DNA from: JAWKTV01 sp041398905
GTDB taxonomy: Bacteria; Planctomycetota; Planctomycetia; Planctomycetales; Planctomycetaceae
Direction: 5' to 3'
Assembly: GCA_041398905.1 (NCBI GenBank)
Contig: JAWKTV010000006.1
Coordinates: 62,001 to 126,000, forward strand
Length of the DNA stretch: 64,000 nucleotides
This document shows positions 40,296-52,481 of the stretch, one piece after another. The position numbers were made by a program, and so were the translations under genes. Each line of letters opens with the position of its first letter. Position 1 is the stretch's first letter. The notes under the pieces were generated by a model, which worked only from the letters and a program-made list of their open reading frames with translations, ran no database searches and was not told the DNA's origin.

Positions 40296-41762
40296 ATGAT
40301 GCCATTACGAACTCTACTAGGTGGATTGTGCGGTTGCCTGTTGCTGGCGGCGGTCGTGTCGGGGGATGATCGACCCGCCGGTACGGCATCGCATGGAGGC
40401 GGCCGATTGCGGGCCGGAGCGTCAACCAGCAACATCACTCCGCCGCTTGGAGAACTGATCGTCGGTGGCTGGCAGCCGTTCCCGGCGACCAACATTCACG
40501 ACGAGTTGCACGCCCGCTGCCTGGTGCTCAACGATGGCGAGACATCGATCGCGATTGTGCTGTGCGACAACGTCGGCATTCCCCGGGAACTGTTCGACCG
40601 TGCGAAGGAGTACATCGCGAAAGAGTCGTCCATTCCTCGTTCCAACGTGCTGCTCGCTGCGACGCACACGCACTCGGCCACCACCGCCCGGGGCGAGAGC
40701 AAAGTGCAGGCGGTCATGGAGTTCACCGAGTACCAGGAGTTCCTCGCGCGGCGAATCGCGGACGGGGTGCGTCGCGCCGTCAACAATCTTGAACCGGCAC
40801 GCATCGCCTTTGGTGCGGTCGACGAACCGTCACAGACATTCAACCGCCGCTGGCATGTCACCGATCCGGACCTGCTGAAGAATCCGTTTGGTGGAGTCGA
40901 CAAGGTGCGGATGAACCCGCCCCGTGCCAGTGGCGCGCTCGTGCGTCCCGCCGGACCGATCGATCCGCAGGTCAGCTTCATCAGCGTGCAGTCGACGGCC
41001 GGCCGGCCGATTGCGCTGCTCGCGAACTACTCGCTGCATTATGTGGGCGGTGTGCCAGCAGGCGATGTTTCGGCCGACTATTTCGGCCTCTTCGCGGACC
41101 GGATCGCCGAGTTGCTCGACGCCGAGAAGCAGTCTCCACCGTTCGTCGGCATCCTGTCCAACGGCACCAGCGGCGATTGCAACAACATCAACTTCCAGGA
41201 GAAAGGCGAACGCCGCGAACCGTACGAGCAGATGCGGCTCGTCGCCAACGTCGTCGCTCAACGGGTGTTTGAAGCGCATGCGCAATTGGAGTTCACCAGC
41301 GACGTTTCGCTGGCGGCGACGACGCGGGATTTAACGCTCCGTGTCCGCAAGCCGACGGAAGAGATGCTGGCCTACTTCGCCGCCATCGATGCCGAAGGCG
41401 AGAGCCGCAAGCCGTACAACGGTCACGAGAAAACCTACGCCGCACGGGTGCGAAAGCTGGCGGAGTCGCCGGATGAAGTCGCGGTGCCGCTGCAGGTGCT
41501 GCGGATCGGCGATATCGGTATCGCGGCGATTCCGTTCGAGACGTTCGCCGAGACCGGCCTGGAGATCAAGGCCGAGTCGCTGTTGCCGCGAACCTTCACC
41601 ATCGAACTGGCGAACGGCTCCTATGGCTACCTGCCCACCCCGAGCAGCATGAGCTGAGGCTACGAAACCTGGATGGGCACCAACAACGTCGAGGAGCAGG
41701 CATCAGTGAAGATCGTGGAGACGCTGCTGGAGTTGTTCCGGGAAGTCGCCGTCGCCCAATGA
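40296..41762 (+). CDS. Neutral/alkaline ceramidase-like secreted hydrolase (frame break at C-terminus)
   Basis: ATG at 40296 (or 40299) starts a signal peptide (MMPLRTLLGGLCGCLLLAAVVSG, mature near DDRPAG). The domain (PF04734 type) shows RAGASTSNITPPLGELIVGG, LHARCLVLNDGETSIAIVLCDNVGIPRELF, NVLLAATHTHSATTARG (the H-T-H-S zinc and nucleophile-type motif), SFISVQSTAGRPIALLANYSLHYVGG and LSNGTSGDCNNINF, all usual ceramidase-family landmarks. Near 41640-41665 the frame breaks (TPSSMS stop); in another frame the family's C-terminus continues as GYETWMGTNNVEEQASVKIVETLLELFREVAVAQ to the TGA at 41762. Many planctomycete members of this family are of unknown substrate, so amidase activity on ceramide is not assured. 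It follows the SMP-30 gene after 71 bases. Confidence 0.85.
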
Positions 41763-41981
41763 CGTCGGCGAACGCTGGGTGAGTGCCTGCGAGAAAGCTG
41801 CGGCGTGGCGGGGGCGATCCGAAGGATGCGCGAGGCGGCAACGCCTGCAGCATCGGGGCTCCCGCCGTCGCGGTGCTCTCCCGCCAACCGCCGCTCATTG
41901 ACCTGTGGTGATGTTGCGGGAGCCCCGGACTCATCGTGGCCGCGCGCCGACGAGCCGAGCAGCGCGGTGTAGAATGGTTTC

Positions 41982-44569
41982 ATGGCTATCGATCCCATCT
42001 GTGGCATGACTGTTGATCCCGCGACCGCGTTGATGCGGAGCGCGATGGAACGATCTTCTGCTTCTGCTGTCAGGGCTGCCGACAGAAGTTCATCGCTCAC
42101 ACGCAGCCTTCGGCAACCGAACTGGTCCAACTGGGGGGAGCGGAGAGTTGCTGCGGCGGCTCGTCGTCGCAGACTCCGAAGTCGCCAGGGAACCAATTCA
42201 CGGCGTCTCGCCGCGGCAGTACCGGCGAAAGCCCCACCGGGGGGTTGCTGTCATGGAGCCGCGGGAGGCCAAGTCGCCACGTCGTCAACCCGGCGCGACA
42301 CCACGGCCGCCTACATCTGCCCGATGTGCCCGGGCGTCGAAAGCGACGTCCCTGCGGATTGCCCCGAATGCGGCATGGCTCTCGAGCGCGCCCGGCCGGT
42401 CGCATCGTCGAAGCAGACGGTCTACACCTGTCCGATGCACTCCGAAGTCGAGCAGTCCGGCCCCGGCCAGTGCCCGCAATGCGGCATGCCCCTCGAACCC
42501 AAATTCGTGGGTGCCCAGGCCGAGGCCGACCCCGAGCTGACGTCGATGACGCGGCGATTCAAGATCTCGCTGCTGTTGACCTTGCCGCTGTTCATCATCG
42601 CGATGGGGCCAATGGTCGGGTGCCGACGGAGCGATGGCTGGGAGCCTCGTTCGTCTGGGTACAGGCGTTGCTCGCGCTGCCCGTAGTGCTGTGGTGCGGT
42701 GGCCCTTTTTTGTGCGAGGCTGGCGTTCCATCGTCAATCGGCGGCTGAACATGTTCACCCTGATCTCGATCGGGGTCGCCTCGGCGACGCTGTTCAGTCT
42801 GCTAACGCTCTTCGCGCCTAAAGCTCATCCCGACGAGCTTCTACGAGCATGGCCGCCCGCCCGTGTACTTCGAGTCAGCCGCGGTGATCATCACCCTGGT
42901 GCTGATGGGGCAGGTGCTGGAACTGCGGGCACGCTCCAGCACCGGTTCCGCGATTCGCGAGCTGCTCTCACTCGCACCGGACGAGGCGCGACGATTGCGG
43001 AACGGTGTGGAGGAACGCATTCCGCTGGAGCAGGTAGCGGTGGGTGACCGGCTGCGTGTTGTGCCGGGCGAGAAAGTGCCGGTCGACGGCATCGTTGTGG
43101 CCGGCCGCAGCACCGTCGATGAGTCGATGATCAGCGGCGAACCCGAGCCGGTACGGAAGTCGGAAGGAGTCAGCGTCATCGGCGGTACGATCAACCAAAC
43201 CGGCATCTTCGAGATGGAGGCCAGACAGGTCGGCGGTGATACCGTCCTCGCGCAGATCGTCGACCTCGTCAGTCAGGCGCAACGGAGCCGGGCACCGATC
43301 CAGCGGTTGGCGGACGTTGTCGCGAGCTGGTTTGTGCCGGTGGTGATGCTCGTCGCCTTGTTGACATTCGTGGCCTGGTACGTGTGGGGGCCAGCCGGGA
43401 ACAGTCTGCCGTACGCTTTCGTCAACGCGGTCGCGGTGCTGATTATCGCCTGCCCGTGCGCGATCGGCCTGGCGACGCCGATGTCGATCATGGTCGGCAT
43501 GGGCCGCGGCGCCCGGGAGGGAATTCTGATCCGCGACGCCGCCGCGCTCGAACGGCTGGAGAGCGTCGACACGATCGCGGTCGACAAGACTGGCACACTG
43601 ACCGAAGGCCGGCCGCGCGTCACTGACATCCAGACACATGGCGAGATGAGTGATGCGGAACTGCTGCAAGCCGCCGGCGCGGTCGAGCAGTCGAGTGAGC
43701 ACCCGCTCGCCGCAGCGGTTTTGCAGGCGCTCAAGCAGCGGGGATTGGCAGTACCGCCGGCGAGCGAGTTCACCAGCCACACGGGCCGCGGCGTCGAGGC
43801 GGTCGTTGACGGACGGCGGGTCTTCGTTGGTGGTCCGCGGCTGCTGGTCGATGAGGGGATTCACCTGCCTGACGCTTTGCGTGAGAGTGCGGACGCGCTG
43901 GCGTCGAAAGGTCGATCGGTGCTCTATGTGGTGCGCGATGGCGAGCCGCTGGGAGCGGTGGCGATCGCGGATCCCATTCGCGCGACAACTTCGGCCGCCG
44001 TCAGGGAATTGCAGGCTCTTGGCATTCAACTGGTGATGCTGACCGGTGACAACGCGGCGACGGCGGAGCTTGTCGCAGGTGAACTGGGGATCGAGGTCTT
44101 CATGGCGGGGGTGACTCCCGAGCAGAAACATGACCGGATCGTCGCGCTGCGGGAACAAGGACGCGTGGTTGCCATGGCGGGTGATGGCGTGAACGACGCG
44201 CCGGCACTGGCGGCGGCCGATGTCGGCATTGCGATGGGAGCCGGGACCGACATCGCGATCCAGAGCGCGGCTGTAACCTTGCTCCGCAGCGACTTGCGAG
44301 CCATCGCGGGAGCGGTGAGGCTGAGCCGGGCGACGATGACCAACATCCGCCAGAACCTGGTGTTCGCGTTTCTCTACAACGTGCTGGCCGTCCCGATCGC
44401 GGCCGGGGCCTTGTACCCCGTGTTTGGCTGGCTGCTCAGCCCGATGATCGGTGCCGCCGCGATGAGCCTCAGCAGCGTGTCAGTGGTATCGAACGCGCTG
44501 CGTCTCCGCCACGCGAGGCTCTCCGGGAACCGTTCGGGATCAGTGAGTCACGAGGTTCGGGAGAGCTGA
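41982..44569 (+). CDS. copA: Copper-transporting P1B-type ATPase (frame breaks in the N-terminal half)
   Basis: Read across frames the protein of about 860 residues has, in order, an N-terminal YHS-type motif (MAIDPICGMTVDP), a Cys-rich segment, two short heavy-metal-binding CPM modules (YICPMCPGVESDVPADCPECGM and YTCPMHSEVEQSGPGQCPQCGM), membrane helices (FKISLLLTLPLFIIAMG, ASFVWVQALLALPVVLW), the actuator TGES-type motif SGEP, the CPC helix ACPCAIGLATP, DKTGT, MLTGDN and GDGVNDAP, and the Cu+-type end YN..MSLSSVSVVSNALRL. CPC and the M-S-x-S-S-V end mark subgroup IB-1 (Cu+). Indels occur at about 42050-42200, 42620, 42690 and 42830. Downstream, convergent, is the oxidase operon that needs copper. 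No CopZ or CueR is visible. Confidence 0.9.
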
Positions 44570-44578
44570 GACAGGCCG

Positions 44579-44613
44579 CAAGTGCGCTTGCGAGACGCTT
44601 GGGGCTGCACTTG
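44579..44613. terminator. Weak hairpin between copA and the ABC ATPase gene
   Basis: A 7-bp stem (44579-44585 with 44607-44613) with a 21-base loop in the 84-base gap between two convergent genes. It could serve as a bidirectional terminator, but the loop is long and there is no T-run. Confidence 0.25.
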
Positions 44614-44653
44614 CCTGCGCTGCGCGCTGGTATGGGAAAGCCCAGGTCGCCAC

Positions 44654-45580
44654 CTAGTCGTCGAGGCGGCGATTCGTGTGCTGGATGAACACGTCTTCCA
44701 GTGTTGGACGTCCGAGCGTGATTGAGCGGATTCGCTCGGCGTAATGACTGGCCAGTCGATGCACGAGTTCTGAAGTGGCCTGGTGCTCGATCCGCAATTG
44801 CCCGGCGATTCGACGGGCGGGCAGGTTGAAGTCACGCTGGAGATCGACCACCAGCCGTTCCACATCGTCGCTGGCGATGGTGATGCAGTCGCCGCCGACC
44901 TGTTGACGGAGTTCTGCGGGCGTCCCTGCGGCAACGAGTTTGCCCTGATCGAGCAGGCCAACGCGGTGGCAGCGCTCGGCTTCATCCAGGAGATGCGTCG
45001 TCACCAGAATCGACATCCTCCGCGACTCGACGACGCTGGTCAGCATGTCCCACAATTCCAGCCGCACTCCGGGATCAAGGCCTGTCGAAGGTTCATCGAG
45101 CAATAGCACCTGCGGCTGATGCAGCAGGCTCTTGGCGATCTCCACCCGTCGCTTCAATCCGCCGGACAGTTGATCGACACGGTCGTTCCAGCGGTCCCGG
45201 ACCTGCAGGTCGGCCGAGACTCGCTCCATGCGTTCCGTCAGCGAAGCGCCGGACAAGCCGTAGAGCCAGCCCTGATAGCGGAGATTCTCAACGACCTTCA
45301 GCTTGGGGTCGAGGCTCGGCGACTGAAATGTGACGCCAATGCGCCGACGTACCAGGTCCGGCGACGTTGCGACATCGGCACCGCTCACCAAGGCGATCCC
45401 CGTCTGCAGCGGCAGCAGCGTCGCCAGCACCTTGAGCAGCGTCGACTTGCCGCCCCCGTTTGGTCCCAGAAGGCCGAAGACTTCGGCCTCCCGGATCATC
45501 AGCGATACCGCGTCGAGCACCAGGCGATCGCCGTAGCGATGCGACACCCGCTAAACGAACACCACCGTGTCGGCCGACAT
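44654..45580 (-). CDS. ABC transporter ATP-binding protein (ABC-2 type), with an in-frame stop near the start
   Basis: The last gene of the respiratory locus. Motifs: Walker A LGPNGGGKSTLL, Q-loop VTFQSPSLDP, signature LSGGLKRRVEIAKSLL, Walker B VLLLDEPSTGLDP, switch VTTHLLDEAERCH, and the C-terminal extension of NatA/CcmA-like ATPases (IRSITLGRPTLEDVFIQHTNRRLDD). Starting at ATG 45580 the first codons read MSADTVVFV, then TAG, then RVSHRYGDRLVLDAVSL. The TAG is in the same frame as the rest, and a CAG there would give a normal N-terminus (V-Q/R-V-S-H-R-Y-G), so I suspect a substitution or base error; the alternative start is the GTG at 45547. No ABC-2 permease follows, because copA converges directly. 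Role in cytochrome or copper assembly is inference. Confidence 0.75.
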
Positions 45581-45672
45581 GCATGCATCCCTCGTCGCGT
45601 TTGACTCCAGGTCAATCATCCGCAAGCGGCGACGCGCAATGTGCGGCCTGTCGCTGACGAGTCAATCGGTGG

Positions 45673-46128
45673 TCAATGATGCGCGGCGGGCGCCTCGGCT
45701 GCACCGTGCCCGTGGTCCGCGCCACTGGCGGCATGACCATCGGCGTCGTCGGTGGCCGCTGGCGCGTTCTCGACGGTGTAGTAATGCATGGCGATGTCCG
45801 GCGCGAGGGCCAGAGGCAGACCGCACGCGAGGATCGCCGTCGGCAGCAGCAACACGTACTTCCACAGCCCCTCGAACTTGAGGTGCATGAAGTACCGCAT
45901 CACGAACTGGGCCTTGGCGACTGCGATCGCAAGCACAATCACCGCCACGATTCGCAGCCCGCGCTGACCCTCGAAGACGCCCCAGTCCATCAGCTTGTCA
46001 GCCACAACCGACAACGCGGTGCAGACGCACAACGCGATGAAGATCGCCAGGTAATTGACGTGCGCGTGCGAGGCATGGTCATCATCGTGATGAGCATGGG
46101 CCGCCGGTGGTGGAGCAGTGTGGGACAT
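45673..46128 (-). CDS. Cytochrome c oxidase subunit IV (prokaryotic type)
   Basis: A 151-residue protein with three membrane helices: VNYLAIFIALCVCTALSVVADKLMDWG (residues 24-50), LRIVAVIVLAIAVAKAQFVMRYFMHLKFEG (residues 58-87) and KYVLLLPTAILACGLPLALAPDI (residues 90-112). This is the COX4-pro pattern (A-K-x-x-x-x-x-x-Y-F-M-H-L). The first 24 residues and the last 30 are rich in His and Asp (AAHAHHDDDHASHAH and ADHGHGAAEAPAAHH). It is a small structural subunit of the heme-copper oxidase; the charged His tails may bind metal or protons, which is speculation. It lies 155 bases after subunit III in the same strand. Frame is intact. Confidence 0.9.
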   Translation of the reverse strand: MSHTAPPPAAHAHHDDDHASHAHVNYLAIFIALCVCTALSVVADKLMDWGVFEGQRGLRIVAVIVLAIAVAKAQFVMRYFMHLKFEGLWKYVLLLPTAILACGLPLALAPDIAMHYYTVENAPAATDDADGHAASGADHGHGAAEAPAAHH

Positions 46129-46283
46129 GTGACTCGGTCTTGTGTTGTCAGCGATCAGTGATCGATGGATTGCCGTCGAGGCGCGGCTTTGAGTGATCGG
46201 CCGGCCGCCTGGTCATGAGTTCTGGAATTCTGCCGTCTTCACGCCGGCACCAACCGCAACTTCCGCAGACTCGCCTTGCCGAC

Positions 46284-47215
46284 TTACACACCGGGAATGA
46301 TGTAAATCAGCGGGAACAGGAAGATCCACACGAGGTCGACGAAGTGCCAGTACAGGCCGCTGTTCTCGACCCAGTCGGTCCAGGCCGAGTTGAGCCGGGA
46401 ACCTTCCTTCAGCACCAGCGCGAACAGGATCATGCCGACGATCACGTGGATGGCGTGAAAGCCCGTCAACAGGAAGTAGGTGGACGCGAAGATGTTGCCC
46501 TTCGGGATGATGTGCGGGTGGTCGACTTCATCGTGCAGCACATGACCGTACTGCGGATTCTCGACGGCGTGGTCAAACCACGCCTGGGCTCCCGGATAGT
46601 CCAGCTCGTTGCCAGTCACCTGCAGCCGCAGGCCTCCAGCACCATTGATGGCGTCGTTGAGGGCGATCGCGCCCTTGAGTTCGTCGCTGGGTGCGACAAC
46701 CGTCACGGCCTCGCTGAACTTCTTGACCGCTGGAGCATCGCCTTCAACCAGGCCATCAATCCACTCATCCGCTGCGGCCTGCGACTGAAACAGCAGGCGG
46801 TCGACCGCTTCGCGCGGCGTCTCGGCGACACGTCCGGGTAGAATGTTGTGCTGGAACTTCCCGAGGTACTCGTACCCTTTGATCCCGAGGAACACGCACG
46901 ACAGGATGAAGGTGATCCACAGGAACTTGCGGGCCTTGTCGAAATTTCGCTGCACCATCGCCTCGTGAGCCACCACCACTGAGTAGCTGGAGGTGAGCAG
47001 CACGAAGGTGTTTAGCACCGCCCGCCCAAATCTTGATGTGGGTGACTTCGGTGTCCGTCGGCCAGCCGGGCGTGCCAGTACAGCACGATGTAGGTGCCGA
47101 TGAACGCCGTGAAGAACATGATCTCCGTGCCGAGGAACAGCCACATCCCCAACTTCGAGTGCGGGATCGGCAGCCCCATCTTGATGGGCGGAGCAGAGTG
47201 TGTATGAGCGGACAT
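46284..47215 (-). CDS. coxC: Cytochrome c oxidase subunit III with a large insert (frame break)
   Basis: Seven-helix subunit III of an aa3-type oxidase. The start (ATG 47215) reads MSAHTHSAPPIKMGLPIPHSKLGMWLFLGTEIMFFTAFIGTYIVLYWHAR, the family's N-terminal P-x-S-K-x-G-M-W-x-F-L-x-x-E motif. Near 47040 the frame shifts, then LNTFVLLTSSYSVVVAHEAM and FLWITFILSCVFLGIKGYEY continue. Between two helices lies an insert of about 120 residues (PGRVAETPREAVDRLLFQSQ to HPHIIPKGNIF) that ordinary subunit III lacks. The final helices are ASTYFLLTGFHAIHVIVGMI (with the conserved F-H-x-x-H) and YWHFVDLVWIFLFPLIYI. The insert probably faces the periplasm (inference). Confidence 0.9.
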
Positions 47216-47224
47216 CGTCGGTCT

Positions 47225-47236
47225 TCAGTGGTCAGT
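47225..47236. repeat. TCAGTGGTCAGT element, copy 1
   Basis: Exact 12-mer in the spacer just before the start of subunit III (start codon at 47213-47215). Identical copies lie at 61034 and 61893; a copy with two mismatches is at 46148-46159 before subunit IV. On the minus strand it reads ACTGACCACTGA and sits where a ribosome binding site is expected. Confidence 0.8.
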
Positions 47237-47301
47237 GATCAGTTGTCGGTGCGGAGTGAATGGCCCGCAGCCCTTCACCCCAGTCTTTTCGCAAATGTCT
47301 C

Positions 47302-48241
47302 TCAGTGAATCAGACGCCAGTGGTCGATGGTTAGCGCGACTAACAGCGTCGGCAGGTAAATCAGGGAGGTCAGCAGCAACCGCCGAGCGGTACTGCGGGA
47401 TTCGTTCCTCAGAAAGTCGATCGACGCGAGCAGGTACACGATCCCCAACAGCACAGCCGAAAGCGAATACCCGGCTCCGGCGATGCCCACAAACTTCGGC
47501 AGCAGGCTGACCGGCAGCAGTACCACCGCATAGGTGACCGACAGCCAGCCGACGAGATGCAGACCCGGCTTCCTGGGAGCATCCGCAGCCCTGCGCGGGC
47601 GTAGTCCTCCTGGTAAATCCAGGCGATCGCGAAGAAGTGCGGGAACTGCCACACAAATAGAATGCCGAACAGCGCAAGCGCGGCGGCATCCAGGGTGCCC
47701 CGGCGGCCGTCCAGCCGATCACCGGCGGCATCGCACCCGGGATGGCACCGATCGTGGTGCAAAGCGTCGTCCAACGCTTCAGCGGCGTATACAACACCAC
47801 ATAGCTGGCGAGTGTAAACACCGTCAGAGACGCGGTGAGCACGTTGACCTGCCAGACGAGCCAGACCGTGCCAACAGCGGCCAGTGCGACTCCCACCGCG
47901 AATGCCTCGCCGGCCGCAATTCGTCCAGCGGCTACCGGACGGTTCGCGGTCCGGTGCATCTGCCGATCGGTATGCCGCTCGAACCACTGATTCAGGACGC
48001 TGCAGGACGTCGCCAGCAAACCGACGCCGACCAGGGCGTGCATCCATCGGACGACGTTCGCGTCGCCTTGCGAACCGAGCAGGTAGCCGACCGAAACCGT
48101 CACCAGCACCATTGTCGCAATGCGCTTGGCGAGCTGAACGTAGTCGGCGAATCGGCTGGCACCGCGTCAGCGCGGGGCGGGGAGACACTGCCCGCAGCAC
48201 TCAGCGGTCGCCACACCGGCGGTCGAAACCACACCACTCAT
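47302..48241 (-). CDS. ctaB: Protoheme IX farnesyltransferase (heme O synthase, frame breaks)
   Basis: Adds a farnesyl group to protoheme to make heme O, the precursor of heme A. Recognisable in order: YVQLAKRIATMVLVTVSVGYLLG, ALVGVGLLATSCSVLNQWFERHTDRQMHRTANRPVAAGRI (the conserved N-x-x-x-D/E-x-x-x-D and N-R-P-x-x-x-G-x), YTPLKRWTTLCTTIGAIPGAMPPVIGW (the second polyprenyl/heme motif), then in another frame WQFPHFFAIAWIYQEDYARAGLRMLPG and the C-terminal helices WLSVTYAVVLLPVSLLPKFVG. Indels lie near 48180, 47690 and 47570. The start ATG at 48241 begins MSGVVSTAGVATAE in yet another frame, so the N-terminus is approximate. It sits next to ctaA, as in other oxidase operons. Confidence 0.88.
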
Positions 48242-48295
48242 GTGGCACCTCCCGCCGCCGTCAGTCGGGTTGTCGGAGTCACAGGGTGTGCGGAG

Positions 48296-49231
48296 TCACA
48301 CGTTCACCAGTTCGCGACGCTGCCGCTCCGCAACGATGGACGCGTGACGAAAGACCCGCAGGGCATACACAACGGTGCAGCAAAACACCATGACCCCAAC
48401 CAGCATATGGGAGGATCGGACAATGACCTGACCAATAGAGTCTGCGATGGCCACGAAGCCGGTGGGCGCGAAGCCCCACCGCAGCACCCAGGTTCCCAAC
48501 CCAAGCAGAACCTGCAGCGTCACGACCGAGAGCAGCAGCCCGGCGGCCCGGCTCACCCACGCCGCACCCGTGCGCCGGGCCACGAAGGCGTTCGCGATCG
48601 TGACGACGAATGTCAGCAGTCCCATGCCCAGGTGCTCGTGCAGCATCGTGCCATGATGGCGGATCGCGCCGCCGAGCAGATACTGAGTCATCACCAGCCC
48701 CAAGCTCGCGATGCACCACGGCTTCAAATGATTCACGCTGACCGTGGAGGCCACTTTGGGAGCCTCGATCCAGCCCCGTGACAGACAGGTCACCAGCGTA
48801 ATCAGCAAAGAGGCCACACAAGCCGCGAAGAAGCCGTGCACCATCGCCAGACCATGGTCGTCCAGCCAGACGCGAAACCCGCCGAGGAAGCCTTGCACAA
48901 TCACGGCTCCCAGCAGCGCACCAGCCAGCCCCTTCACCCAGCCTCGCGATTCATACAGGTGAACCACAACGTTCAAGGCAATGATCCATGATCCGATCAG
49001 CAGCCCGGCGAGCCGGTGACCATGCTCCAGAAACTTGTCCCAGTTCGAGGCGAAGTCCTGGAGCCAGGGATACGAAATCATCGAGACGCCGTCCGAGGTC
49101 GGCCAGTCACGAAACGCCATCCCCGCCTTCTTCGACGTCACCAGCGCACCGGCCGACAGGGTCACGACCATCACCAGAACGGTGCTGATCGCGAACCAAT
49201 GCAGGCGGCGGTTGTAAGTGACTTCGGTCAT
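48296..49231 (-). CDS. ctaA: Heme A synthase (CtaA/COX15)
   Basis: Oxidises the methyl group of heme O to formyl to make heme A. The 311-residue protein has eight predicted helices. Landmarks: RLHWFAISTVLVMVVTLSAGALVT, GMAFRDWPTSDG, FLEHGHRLAGLLIGSWI (His ligand), DDHGLAMVHGFFAACV, GGAIRHHGTMLHEHLGMGLL (His pair) and VIVRSSHMLVGVMVFC. His residues at the four conserved sites are all present. The frame is intact, which matters because both neighbours have breaks. It lies 54 bases before ctaB and follows coxA by about 100 bases, so heme A supply is coded inside the oxidase operon. Confidence 0.92.
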   Translation of the reverse strand: MTEVTYNRRLHWFAISTVLVMVVTLSAGALVTSKKAGMAFRDWPTSDGVSMISYPWLQDFASNWDKFLEHGHRLAGLLIGSWIIALNVVVHLYESRGWVKGLAGALLGAVIVQGFLGGFRVWLDDHGLAMVHGFFAACVASLLITLVTCLSRGWIEAPKVASTVSVNHLKPWCIASLGLVMTQYLLGGAIRHHGTMLHEHLGMGLLTFVVTIANAFVARRTGAAWVSRAAGLLLSVVTLQVLLGLGTWVLRWGFAPTGFVAIADSIGQVIVRSSHMLVGVMVFCCTVVYALRVFRHASIVAERQRRELVNV

Positions 49232-49332
49232 GCCGGGGGATGAGAGCTAACGTTTGAGGGTGCCTGTTGTCGGGCCTCTGTGATGCGAACTGGACGCCGA
49301 CTGACGCGCCACCTGCGCTCACTGCGACTGCG

Positions 49333-51208
<1,876 letters not shown>

Positions 51209-51371
51209 CGGGTAACTCCAGGAAACTCGGGTTTCCGCCACAAGAGGCGGCGGGCATCTTTCAGGGTCTGCTCAACCAAGGCGAAGCCGGTCATTGACCC
51301 GCATCGCCCACACTCCGTCTTCGCACGACTGGCGACGGGCCTCAAACCTCGCCTCCGGTCGTGACACCACA

Positions 51372-52352
51372 TTACTCAGCGGCCAGCATCTCGTCGTCCG
51401 CACTCTCGGTCCGAACTCCGTCGTCGAACTGCTCTTCCTGCAACTTCCGCAGATACGCCAGAAACTCTTCCGGCGACTCCGCGACGACGCGAGCCTTCAT
51501 CTTGTAGTGGCCCCAGCCGCACAACTCGGCGCACAGCAGCGAGTAGGTCGTACTTTTGTCGGCCTGCATCCACACTGGGATCACCAGGCCCGGCACCGCG
51601 TCCTGCTTGACCCGCAGTTCGGGCAGGAAGAACGAGTGCTGCACGTCCTGGGTCTTCAATTGAATCATCGTCGGCACACCGGACAGGATGTGCAGCTCAT
51701 TCACGTCGTAGAGGTCAGTCGGCTGAGGATTGAGCGTCAGCGGCAGCAGGTTGCCATCGGCGTCGAAGCCGGGATAGCGAATCCGCCACTCGAACTGACG
51801 GGCCGTGACTTCCGCAAGCGCGTTCCCTGAATGACTGATGGTGCCATGTCCGGGGACTCCCAAGCTTCGGTCGGGAGTGATGCCGACCGAAGCGACCCCC
51901 TTGGCGATCGCGTCGGGGAACTGGGTCTGGACCCGGAATTCCGCCCACACATCCATCTGGTACAGGGCGATGAACAGCAAAATGCCGGCGGGCACGATGG
52001 TCCACATCACTTCGAGGTTGTGACTGCCGTGGCTAAACAGGGCCTTCCGCGGCGCGCCGGTTTCGTCGACATCGTCTTCCGGATCCTTCGTACCGGTCCA
52101 GAGGACGTAGCACAGACCAATCTGTGTGCCGATGAACACGATCGTCGTCACATACAGGATCATGTAGAACAGGTCGTCGATCCGCCGACCGAGCGGGTTT
52201 TCGGACACGCCGTCGGCACTGGTGGTCGTGGGGAACCACCAACCGTAGTCCGGTGACTTGAGGCAGATCCACAAGGCGAGGATCGGCCAAAAGATGAAAA
52301 AGATCGCCCAGAATCGTCGCACGGCTGACTCCCGCGGAATGGTCCGCGCCAA
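51372..52352 (-). CDS. coxB: Cytochrome c oxidase subunit II (CuA)
   Basis: Receives electrons from cytochrome c or a cupredoxin through the binuclear CuA site. 326 residues: N-terminal helices FWAIFFIFWPILALWICL and YMILYVTTIVFIGTQIGLCYVLW, then a periplasmic cupredoxin domain with EVTARQFEWRIRYPG, VNELHILSGVPTMIQLKTQDVQHSFFLPELRVKQDAVPG (His and the conserved Pro-Gly turn) and the CuA loop CAELCGWGHYKM (both Cys, the Glu, His and Met). All ligands are present. The domain has no C-terminal cytochrome c fusion, so the donor is a separate protein. The frame is intact. Upstream, 130 bases away, is the diheme cytochrome c lipoprotein. Confidence 0.95.
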   Translation of the reverse strand: MARTIPRESAVRRFWAIFFIFWPILALWICLKSPDYGWWFPTTTSADGVSENPLGRRIDDLFYMILYVTTIVFIGTQIGLCYVLWTGTKDPEDDVDETGAPRKALFSHGSHNLEVMWTIVPAGILLFIALYQMDVWAEFRVQTQFPDAIAKGVASVGITPDRSLGVPGHGTISHSGNALAEVTARQFEWRIRYPGFDADGNLLPLTLNPQPTDLYDVNELHILSGVPTMIQLKTQDVQHSFFLPELRVKQDAVPGLVIPVWMQADKSTTYSLLCAELCGWGHYKMKARVVAESPEEFLAYLRKLQEEQFDDGVRTESADDEMLAAE

Positions 52353-52481
52353 ATATGACTGACGGCTCTACGGCCGGATCTGCTGGTCTGTCTGTACTCA
52401 CTCGGCGAGCATCCGCTCGACACGCTCCCACCTCACGTCGCTCGACAGGGTCAATTCCGACCTGTCGTGTCGCGGCTGAAA

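Noticed and set aside
40225..40369. Overlap of the SMP-30 gene with the ceramidase-like gene
   Set aside because: A one-base shift near 40198 restores the normal C-terminus (SDYALKF) and a stop at 40224, which removes the overlap.
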